DNA of 18,041 bases from an uncultured Prevotella sp. GTDB lineage: Bacteria; Bacteroidota; Bacteroidia; Bacteroidales; Bacteroidaceae. Below the pieces are notes generated by a model that made no database searches, was not told the origin of the DNA, and saw only the letters and a list, made by a program, of their open reading frames with translations. The stretch lies in assembly GCA_900548745.1 (NCBI GenBank), contig URLQ01000048.1, positions 1-18,041 on the forward strand. The letters are read 5' to 3'. The position numbers and the translations under genes are program-made. This document shows, in pieces, positions 1-5,446 of this stretch; position 1 is the stretch's first letter; each line of letters starts with the position of its first letter.

Positions 1-1
1 C

Positions 2-307
2 TCCCTGACGAAGCTCGACATCCTGAAAATCCACCAGCTGCAGATCATCCGCGGCACCAGGCTGGCTGAGGAATATGCGGCGAAGCCCTTCCATGTGTTT
101 TCCGTCGACGAATACATACGTACCATCGGGGAATACATACAGCATCTACGCAAGGATATAGTGATAGAGAGATTCGTCTCGCAGTCGCCCAAGGGGCTGC
201 TGCTGGCACCGGACTGGGGGTTGAAGAATTATGAGTTTACCAACAGGCTCAACAATTACCTGCGCGAGCGGAACATCCGCCAGGGGAGCCTGTTCAATGG
301 CGCATAG
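2..307 (+). CDS. Radical SAM protein, TIGR01212/YhcC-type, C-terminal part
   Basis: Only the last 101 codons are in the window; the frame is open from base 2. The visible part reads LKIHQLQIIRGTRLAEEY, then ERFVSQSPKGLLLAPDWGLK, then NYEFTNRL. These are the conserved C-terminal blocks of the TIGR01212 radical SAM family (E. coli YhcC type). The radical-SAM CxxxCxxC cluster motif would lie upstream, outside the window, so catalytic competence cannot be judged. The family's substrate is not well established. The gene is convergent with the gldB-like gene and their 3' ends overlap by 14 bases (294-307), so no separate terminator fits between them. The family call is from memory of conserved blocks and is fairly safe; the function is not. 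Confidence 0.85.
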   Translation, partial: SLTKLDILKIHQLQIIRGTRLAEEYAAKPFHVFSVDEYIRTIGEYIQHLRKDIVIERFVSQSPKGLLLAPDWGLKNYEFTNRLNNYLRERNIRQGSLFNGA

Positions 308-1127
308 CGCTGTTGCAGCACGTCTTGTGCAGCTGCTGATAATTGTCGCTGCACATGAACTCGTGCATGTCCGACGACGGGTTGCTGCGGTAGTACTTCT
401 CCACCACGTCGACATACTTCGTGTTGAAGAAATTCCTCTCCATCGCCTTGTTCGTGAGCCACATTATCTTGCCCACATGCAGGTCGCGCTCCATCTGCGG
501 ACGCTTTTCAAAATCGTGCATCGGATAAAGGCTCATCAGATAGAAGCAGAGGGCGTCGGGCACGATGTTCTGCCTGTTCATGCTCTTGCGCTGCGACTCG
601 GGATAATACTTCCTGTACAGCGGATAGTCCTCGCCGAGATATTTGTCGATGGAGATTCCTATCGTGCCGTTACCTATTATAATACTCTGATCCAATGCGC
701 CGATCTGCATATACACGGTGGGTATAACCATCCCCGGCAGCAGCCTCTTCAGATTGTCGAACGCCGCATTGAGCGAGGCGTTGATGTCGTCGATGTTAGC
801 ATACTTCGACTCTGCGTCGGAGATGAGCGTCTGCAAGACGGAGTCCTGATAGAACGAGAGGAACTTCCTGTTTATCTCCGGATCGTCCACTTCGCCAAGC
901 TTCAGCACGTCTTCGATGAGCGTGCGCGTCTCCATCGGATAGTCGGTGTTCATCTGCTGAAGGGCGGAAAAGTCGCTCGTCGTCAGATACTGGCTTTCAA
1001 GACGGTCGTAGCGAGACACCTCCACACGCTGGTGCTCACCCTCCGTAATGTCAAAGGGCTTAAGCTTGAACTCGCACGACTGGAGCACAAACACCATGCT
1101 AAACAATATGAATACTAATCTTCTCAC
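294..1127 (-). CDS. gldB: GldB-family lipoprotein
   Basis: A 277-residue protein beginning at a GTG codon. I chose this start because it gives a lipoprotein signal peptide, VRRLVFILFSMVFVLQSC, with the lipobox Cys at about residue 18, and because a promoter lies only about 30 bases upstream; a longer in-frame reading exists but passes through that promoter. The middle carries the GldB family blocks QSIIIGNGTIGISIDKYLG (about residues 147-165), YPLYRKYYPESQRKSMNRQ and the late block HVGKIMWLTNKAME. GldB was named for gliding motility in Flavobacterium; homologues occur in non-gliding Bacteroidales, where their role is unclear. It is expected to be a lipid-anchored envelope protein. Family assignment is solid. 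Assigning the gliding name to a Prevotella-like organism is convention, not evidence of motility. Confidence 0.8.
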   Translation of the reverse strand: MRRLVFILFSMVFVLQSCEFKLKPFDITEGEHQRVEVSRYDRLESQYLTTSDFSALQQMNTDYPMETRTLIEDVLKLGEVDDPEINRKFLSFYQDSVLQTLISDAESKYANIDDINASLNAAFDNLKRLLPGMVIPTVYMQIGALDQSIIIGNGTIGISIDKYLGEDYPLYRKYYPESQRKSMNRQNIVPDALCFYLMSLYPMHDFEKRPQMERDLHVGKIMWLTNKAMERNFFNTKYVDVVEKYYRSNPSSDMHEFMCSDNYQQLHKTCCNSAMRH

Positions 1128-1155
1128 TACTGAATGTTCCTTAGAATTATCCTCT

Positions 1156-1187
1156 GCAAAATTACAAAATTTTATTATTCGGGCAAA
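1156..1187 (-). promoter_or_regulatory. Bacteroidetes promoter for the gldB-like gene
   Basis: On the minus strand TTTG (1184-1187), 19 bases, then TAATTTTGC (1156-1164), an exact match to TAnnTTTGC. The start codon follows about 30 bases downstream at 1127. Confidence 0.7.
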
Positions 1188-1745
1188 CAAATTAGCTAAA
1201 AAATTCAAATTATCACTCTTTTTTATCCACATAAAGTTTAATTTTCTATAAACCGGAAGACTTTTCTTCCCCGTCTTTGCACACATTGCGCTTCGTGTGC
1301 ATAAAATAATTGCAGAGCAGCAGACCTATCCAATCAGCGTTTTCAGGAAATCCCATCCTTACTTTAACTATCGTTCCGTTTTATCTTTCCAAATGTCACT
1401 TTCTTTTTTTATCATCAGACTTGAGCTTTTCATTAGACTTTGCTTTTCATTAGACTTGAGGTGGTGTTCTCGTGTTATTTGTGTGAGTGTCGGGTAGAAG
1501 TGTCTACTTGTCTACAGCAAAGATAGGATAAATTTTGGAAGAATCAAAAAAATCAGGTTCGGCAAGACATAAAAATAGTTAAGAAAAGCACAACACTATG
1601 TTAACAAAAACAACTCCTTGATAATCAGACAGAAAAAAACAACTTCACTAAACGAAACTGAAATAACTGTGATACTGTGATGACTGGAACTGTAATACTG
1701 AAATATAACCGAAACGCTGAAACAACCGACCTTGGCTAAAACGAG
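1188..1745. other. Intergenic stretch, no supported gene
   Basis: AT-rich. It holds the distal minus-strand promoter at 1517-1548 and a short degenerate repeat at about 1421-1462 (AGACTT plus CTTTTCATT, about 17-18 base period). Between 1650 and 1730 there is low-complexity DNA rich in ACTG/GAAA. Small ORFs here show no recognisable protein pattern. Confidence 0.5.
1517..1548 (-). promoter_or_regulatory. Strong distal minus-strand promoter, target uncertain
   Basis: TTTG (1545-1548), exactly 19 bases, then TATCTTTGC (1517-1525) on the minus strand. It fires toward the gldB-like gene but starts about 390 bases before it, and a second promoter already lies at 1156-1187. It may give a long leader, a small RNA, or drive a short ORF that I cannot support. 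Confidence 0.5.
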
Positions 1746-2126
1746 GTGGCAAGCAGACGAGAAGACAAAAAAAACGAGATGGCAAGCAAATACGACACCG
1801 CCATCGAAGCACGGATCGGCGTAAACAAGTACAACCTGGATACGGAGACGCCGAACTCCGTGGTGTGGAAGTTTACAGTCGACAAGAACTACCTCGCACA
1901 AGTGGGACCACTGGCAGGAAGCTACGACTACGTCTACGTGAGCACCATCGTGAAGAACAACGACACGCAGAAGAACGGCATCAGCGGCACCGAAGCTGCA
2001 GCCAAGGGCAGCGCAGCCATCTACAGCATCAACGGCACGAAGATGGCTGGAAGCCTGAAGACCCTGAAGCCAGGCATCTACGTGATCTGCGCCGACGGAA
2101 AGACGAAGAAGGTGGTGGTGGAATAA
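1746..2126 (+). pseudogene. 3' remnant of a secreted-protein gene with C-terminal tail
   Basis: An open frame of up to 126 codons, preceded directly by a TAA at 1738-1740 and with no signal peptide. Possible starts are GTG 1746 or ATG 1779. The last 36 residues (AIYSINGTKMAGSLKTLKPG, then IYVICADGKTKKVVVE) have the Y-S/L-x-G-x-K/R ... GIY ... K-VVV shape of the short C-terminal tails on Prevotella secreted proteins, and a strong terminator follows. An exported tail without a signal peptide suggests the 5' part of a larger gene was lost. The first codons are odd: ACGAG, A or G, TGGCAAGCA occurs twice, 33 bases apart (about 1741 and 1774), as if a short segment was duplicated. I do not recognise the central segment (residues about 12-85). 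A complete small protein of unknown role cannot be excluded. Confidence 0.5.
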
Positions 2127-2162
2127 GACTACGACGACAACAGAAAATAATTTATACATGAC

Positions 2163-2220
2163 GAGACCGGCAACGGAGGATTTCAAAATAAAACGAGGTC
2201 CTTCTGTTGCCGGTCTCTTT
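2163..2220 (+). terminator. Strong intrinsic terminator after the secreted-protein remnant
   Basis: Perfect 12-bp stem GAGACCGGCAAC (2163-2174) / GTTGCCGGTCTC (2206-2217), extended inward by several pairs including G-T wobbles, followed by TTT. It lies 37 bases after the stop codon at 2126. Confidence 0.8.
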
Positions 2221-2260
2221 CGTGTGTGTGCTTTTCAAGAATCATGGGTATGCGCTTCCC

Positions 2261-2295
2261 CCCCACAACCGGTCATCATGCCGTTTTTTGTGGGG
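2261..2295 (-). terminator. Hairpin after trpG, possible weak terminator
   Basis: CCCCACAA (2261-2268) pairs with TTGTGGGG (2288-2295), 18 bases beyond the trpG stop. On the minus strand no T-run follows, so it is either a weak terminator or an end-protecting stem. Confidence 0.4.
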
Positions 2296-2312
2296 TAAAG
2301 AGGGGGCTTAGG

Positions 2313-2876
2313 CTAACTGTTCAGCCAGTTGCCTATTATGTCTTTCCCCAGGGGCGTGAGAATGCTTTCGGGATGATACTGTATGCCGCACACGTCATAC
2401 TCCCTGTGGCGGATAGACATAATCTCGCCGTCGTTGCTCTCCGCCGTAATCTGCAGACAGGAGGGGAAGGCATCGTGGCTCACCACCCAACTGTGGTATC
2501 TGCCCACTACGAACTCACCGGGCAGACCGCTGTAGAGCCTGTCGGCCTGCAGCACGCGGCACGGAGTGGCTATGCCGTGGAACACGTCGGAAAGGTTCTC
2601 AAGCCGTGCACCGAACACTTCGGCAATGGCCTGATGACCGAGGCAGACGCCGAGGATGGACTTTCGCGCGGCATACTCCCTGATGACCCCGGGCAGAAGA
2701 CCCGCCTCGGAGGGAATGCCCGGTCCGGGACTGAGCAGAAGCTTGTCGAATTGGGCAAGGTCGGGGAGCTGGAACTGATCGTTGCGCATGACCGCCACCT
2801 CCACTCCAAGCTCTTCCACGAGATGCACGAGATTATAAGTAAAACTGTCGTAATTGTCTATAATGGCTATTTTCAT
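2313..2876 (-). CDS. trpG: Anthranilate synthase component II (glutamine amidotransferase)
   Basis: 187 residues, the normal length for a stand-alone TrpG/PabA. It starts IAIIDNYDSFTYNLV, has the oxyanion block LLSPGPGIPSEAG (about 48-59), the nucleophile elbow GVCLGHQ with Cys78, and the YHPES block with His168 and Glu170, so the class I amidotransferase triad is intact. It would supply ammonia from glutamine to TrpE (anthranilate) or PabB (aminodeoxychorismate). Its ATG overlaps the trpE-remnant stop (ATGA at 2873-2876), showing ancestral translational coupling. Since trpE beside it is destroyed, this copy is useless for anthranilate unless another TrpE exists; it may survive as PabA for folate synthesis or simply not have decayed yet. 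Fusion with trpD, seen in enterics, is absent. Confidence 0.93.
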   Translation of the reverse strand: MKIAIIDNYDSFTYNLVHLVEELGVEVAVMRNDQFQLPDLAQFDKLLLSPGPGIPSEAGLLPGVIREYAARKSILGVCLGHQAIAEVFGARLENLSDVFHGIATPCRVLQADRLYSGLPGEFVVGRYHSWVVSHDAFPSCLQITAESNDGEIMSIRHREYDVCGIQYHPESILTPLGKDIIGNWLNS

Positions 2877-3420
2877 AATTTTGCGGCCTTCTCTATTGCA
2901 GCTCTCAAGGCCCCGAGCTTGTTGTTTACTTCCTGAAGTTCATATTCCACGTCACTCTTTGCCACGATGCCTCCGCCAGCCTGGAACCACAGTTCGCCGT
3001 TGCGGCTTACGAAGGTGCGGATGATTATGGCCTGGTTTAGACTGCCGTCCATGCCTATATAGCCTACGCATCAGCCATAGGCTCCGCGGCAATGGGGCTC
3101 ATACTGGCTTATCAGCTGCATGGCCCTCACCTTGGGTGCGCCGCGCCGTGCCGGCAATAGGGTCGATGTATGCCCTGCCTTCCTGTATGCGGCAGTGGGT
3201 CTCCGGGCTGCTGCCTATGAGGCGGAAGCCGCCGAAGTCGAAATAGAAAAGATAGGGCGAGGGGTTGATGCTTCGCAGGGAGCGGTACAGCTGGAAGTCA
3301 TCGCCCTCATACTTCTGCACGAAGCGGCGCGAAAGCACAATCTGAAACACGTCGCCGCGAAGACAATGGCGTATGCCGCGGCGTATGTTCCAGCGGTGCT
3401 CGTCGTCGGTAAGAGTGGAT
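2873..3420 (-). pseudogene. trpE: Anthranilate synthase component I, multiply broken
   Basis: Two pieces of TrpE remain. The first runs from STLTDDEHRWNIRRGIRHCL through NPSPYLFYFDFGGF and GSSPETHC to IDPIAGTARRT (3420 to about 3135). The second runs from KVRAMQLISQYEP to EVNNKLGALRAAIEKAAKL (about 3135 to 2873). Lesions: the N-terminal roughly 190 residues are missing and replaced by the trpA start; about 100 residues between GTARRT and GAPKVRAM are deleted with a frame change, removing the usual LMLVDLARNDL, HLVS and GTLSG catalytic blocks; and a TGA stop at 3071-3073 replaces a Gly codon in GAYGG. The enzyme cannot work. Residue numbers of the lost parts are from family knowledge, not counted here. 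Confidence 0.9.
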
Positions 3421-3552
3421 GCCACGACGCTGCAGCGTGAGGATTATGCGCGAAGTGTCGTCTGCCGAGGTGCTGCCTGCACAGAAATACAGGGATAATA
3501 GTCCCCCTTTTTCTCCATTGCGGTGGAGAAACATACTTGTTATCTTGTTCAT
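3418..3552 (-). pseudogene. trpA: Tryptophan synthase alpha chain, first 45 codons only
   Basis: MNKITSMFLHRNGEKGG followed by LLSLYFCAGSTSADDTSRII and LTLQRRGI match the TrpA N-terminus; the family usually reads LLSIYFCAG, then TLQKRGIDMIEIGIPFSDP. The match stops at GGCATC (3418-3423), where the DNA becomes internal trpE in another frame; past that point the trpA frame reads unrelated residues to a stop at 3307. The catalytic Glu and Asp of TrpA lie in the lost part. The start is 101 bases after the trpF stop, so trpF-trpA was the local order. This is the fused end of a deletion that removed most of trpA, anything between trpA and trpE, and the front of trpE. Confidence 0.82.
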
Positions 3553-3561
3553 GTATTGTTT

Positions 3562-3645
3562 GCTGTATTAGTCAGGTTCCGCATGTTTTAATGCATGCAA
3601 ACCTGAGTATATATATACTATAAATGCAAAACCTGAGTATATATC
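3562..3645. repeat. Hairpin plus direct repeat in the trpF-trpA gap
   Basis: TCAGGTT (about 3572-3578) pairs with AACCTGA (about 3599-3605), with an inner GCATG/CATGC stem. TGCAAA(A)CCTGAGTATATAT then occurs twice, at 3596-3615 and 3625-3644. The region is noncoding; its function is unknown. Confidence 0.55.
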
Positions 3646-3653
3646 ATGATGCA

Positions 3654-4349
3654 TTATTCCAACTTTCTTATAAACTCCCTTAACAGGGCGACATCCTTTA
3701 AGCCGGGTCTCACTTCAAACCTGCTGTTGAGGTCTACTCCGGCAAACATAGGATGGCGGATGGCCCTTATGCTGTCGGCGTCGTCCACGGAGATTCCGCC
3801 ACTCAGGAGGAACGGGATGTTGCCGTGGTAGACGTCAAGAAGGGTCCAGTCGAAATGCTCTCCGTTGCCGCCTGCCTTGCAGCCCTTGGTGTCGAAAAGC
3901 AGCATATCGGCGTGGCCCTCATACTCGCGCCATCGCTTCACGTCCTGCTCGCTGCGGATGCTGAGCGCTTTTATGATTTTCAGTCCCGGACGGATGTCAG
4001 GGTCTACGGTACGGCGAAGATTGTCTATCATCACCGCCGTCTCGCTGCCGTGCAGCTGCACATAGTCGAGATTGTAGTTGTAGATGCGCGTCACGATGTT
4101 CTGAGGCATGTCGTCGACAAACACTCCCACCCTGTGCGGCTTCGACTCCTGCACGGCCCCACAGGCTGGAGCCTCATCACCGTTCTGCCTGCCGTAGGCA
4201 TAGTCGGGTATTATGCCGGCGTTTGAAGAAACCATGCTCACATAACGCTCGCTGTCGGCACAGAAGACGAAACCTATCATGTCTACACCAAGGTTCTCCA
4301 CATCTCTCACGTTTTCCGGCTCACGCATTCCGCATACTTTTATTATCAT
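3654..4349 (-). CDS. trpF: Phosphoribosylanthranilate isomerase
   Basis: 231 residues, full length and uninterrupted. TrpF converts N-(5-phosphoribosyl)anthranilate to CdRP in tryptophan synthesis. The KVCGM block holds the catalytic Cys6, LLFDTKG holds the catalytic Asp153, and GVDLNSRFE (204-212) and LLSGGIS (181-187) are the phosphate-binding end of the TIM barrel. A loop at residues 45-72 is longer than in many homologues. It is the first intact gene after the Trp leader and attenuator at 4584-4775, and a second promoter-like element lies at 4460-4490. Downstream are the truncated trpA and trpE. Because its substrate needs TrpE and TrpD products, an isolated TrpF has no obvious work unless those genes exist elsewhere or anthranilate is scavenged. 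Confidence 0.93.
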   Translation of the reverse strand: MIIKVCGMREPENVRDVENLGVDMIGFVFCADSERYVSMVSSNAGIIPDYAYGRQNGDEAPACGAVQESKPHRVGVFVDDMPQNIVTRIYNYNLDYVQLHGSETAVMIDNLRRTVDPDIRPGLKIIKALSIRSEQDVKRWREYEGHADMLLFDTKGCKAGGNGEHFDWTLLDVYHGNIPFLLSGGISVDDADSIRAIRHPMFAGVDLNSRFEVRPGLKDVALLREFIRKLE

Positions 4350-4459
4350 ACAGTCTGAAATTTTTCGGTTAATAATTTATTCCGTTTATCAGCAGCGACA
4401 AGCTCGCTACAGGCTCTATTGCTACCGCCTCTGACAACGATGTTTTCTCTATAAACTTA

Positions 4460-4490
4460 CAAAGATAATGTTTTCTTTTCATTTTGCAAC
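4460..4490 (-). promoter_or_regulatory. Internal promoter candidate before trpF
   Basis: Minus-strand GTTG (4487-4490), 19 bases, then TATCTTTG (4460-4467). It lies beyond the attenuator terminator, so it would express trpF without Trp-dependent control. Confidence 0.5.
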
Positions 4491-4562
4491 CCTTTCCTTT
4501 AGAATCATGTCTATTTCACTAATATAACGGCGCAGCGAGAGTCTTGAGTCGGCGCTCTTCAT
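4479..4562 (-). other. Short ORF of 27 codons between attenuator and trpF, unproven
   Basis: ATG at 4562 to TGA at 4479, encoding a charged peptide containing RLSLRRYISEIDMILKERVA. It reads like a fragment of a helical protein and could be debris of a lost trp gene or a spurious frame. I do not recognise it. Confidence 0.25.
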
Positions 4563-4583
4563 GGAGATTTGTTCTCGAAACGG

Positions 4584-4620
4584 AAAAAACAAAAAGGTCT
4601 GCCGTAAGTACGACAGACCT
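4584..4620 (-). terminator. trp attenuator terminator
   Basis: On the minus strand, stem AGGTCTGTCG / CGGCAGACCT (about 10 bp with one G-U, loop 4605-4610) followed by TTTTTGTTTTTT. It lies 47 bases after the stop of the Trp-rich leader peptide and about 235 bases before trpF. The G-U pair exists only on this strand and the T-run follows only on this strand, fixing its direction. Confidence 0.88.
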
Positions 4621-4667
4621 AATTGCTTTCTCTTTTAATTCTTATATTTACGCATAGGCTACGTGGC

Positions 4668-4727
4668 TCACGACTTCTTGAATCTTGAGTAGCGCCACCA
4701 CCATGCTGTAAATACGTTCTTTGTCAT
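4668..4727 (-). CDS. trpL: trp operon leader peptide with Trp-Trp-Trp
   Basis: ATG at 4727 to TGA at 4668 encodes 19 residues, MTKNVFTAWWWRYSRFKKS. Three TGG codons in a row (4695-4703) in a tiny ORF, about 33 bases after a canonical promoter and just before an intrinsic terminator leading into trpF, is the layout of ribosome-stalling attenuation: scarce tryptophanyl-tRNA stalls the ribosome on the Trp codons and prevents the terminator. Region 1, over the Trp codons, can pair with bases after the stop: GTGGC with GCCAC, or alternatively GCTAC with GTAGC. A convincing antiterminator pairing with the terminator's 5' arm is not obvious by eye; a short one (AGCCT with AGGTCT, one bulge) can be drawn. 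Promoter-to-terminator length is about 175 bases, close to that of the E. coli trp leader. Confidence 0.87.
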   Translation of the reverse strand: MTKNVFTAWWWRYSRFKKS

Positions 4728-4765
4728 TTTATTCGCTTTTTTCTGCTACAATATTAACTTATGCT

Positions 4766-4797
4766 GCAAATATACACATTATTTGCTAATCAACAAA
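4766..4797 (-). promoter_or_regulatory. trp operon promoter
   Basis: Minus-strand TTTG (4794-4797), 19 bases, TATATTTGC (4766-4774), a perfect Bacteroidetes promoter. Predicted start near 4760, 33 bases before the leader peptide ATG. Confidence 0.8.
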
Positions 4798-5381
4798 CAA
4801 TTCATTATTTTTTTATTGTTTTATCTATATTTTTATCACAAGCACACCTTATCACAATCATTTTATAACCTTCTTACCTCTTATTATATATATAAATCCT
4901 TATTATATGAAGAAGATGTCAAGTCACACAACAATAAAATTCCATTTATTTCTGAGAAAGCCATCAGGATAAACAATTAAGCACAACCGTATAATTATTC
5001 AGACTCATTCTACGGTTCTATTGATAAGTACGAGTTCATATTCCGAAAGACAACAAATTGTCCTCTTTTAGAAATTCGGTAACTTTCTCATAGAAATTAC
5101 GTAACTTTCTCATAGAAATTACGTAACTTTCTCATAGAAATTCGGTAACTTTCTATTTGAAGTTGTTTGGGGACTGTTTCTTGACCATGGTTTTTACACA
5201 AAAAAATCATAAAAAGCACCATCACTCAAAATGCAGAAAGTCCCTCAAATTTAGCTAAGCTGAATAATAATTCAGCAACTTTGAATAATTATTTAGTAGC
5301 ACATAATACGTTTTCCCAAAGCATTTGCCTATCCTCTCAAGAAAGAAAAGAAAAGCAACGGAAAAGCGGCATGAAACAGAA
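4798..5381. other. Gene-free AT-rich stretch
   Basis: Very AT-rich. Beyond the 22-bp tandem repeat (5070-5157) it holds two small inverted repeats: AACCGTA/TACGGTT around 4984-5019, and GCTGAAT-aata-ATTCAGC at 5259-5276. No ORF here has believable protein composition. Confidence 0.5.
5070..5157. repeat. Tandem repeat, four 22-bp units in A-B-B-A order
   Basis: Units begin at 5070, 5092, 5114 and 5136 and have the form AGAAATTnnGTAACTTTCTCAT. Units 1 and 4 carry TTCGGTAA and units 2 and 3 TTACGTAA. Each unit is itself a near palindrome (AGAAA ... TTTCT). No gene crosses it. Confidence 0.9.
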
Positions 5382-5417
5382 AAGGCATCCTCACGCAAAA
5401 AAAGGTGAAGATGCCTT
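5382..5417 (-). terminator. Terminator of the Ig-like surface protein gene
   Basis: AAGGCATC (5382-5389) pairs with GATGCCTT (5410-5417), with a second inner stem TCAC/GTGA. On the minus strand TTTTCTGTTTC follows. It lies 30 bases after the stop codon at 5447. Confidence 0.7.
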
Positions 5418-5446
5418 GGTATAAGTGTTTCAGTATTGCTGACGCT

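Noticed and set aside
231..1118. Long plus-strand frame opposite the gldB-like gene
   Set aside because: Antisense shadow: the minus frame has a lipoprotein signal and GldB motifs, while this one has His/Val/Leu-rich sequence without any motif.
4783..4980. 65-codon plus-strand ORF with a hydrophobic start
   Set aside because: Composition is what AT-rich noncoding DNA gives (Tyr, Phe, Leu, Ile, Asn, Lys), it overlaps the trp promoter on the other strand and has no recognisable pattern.
5070..5157. CRISPR array
   Set aside because: Units are directly adjacent with no unique spacers, and no cas genes are present; the same holds for 17180-17245.
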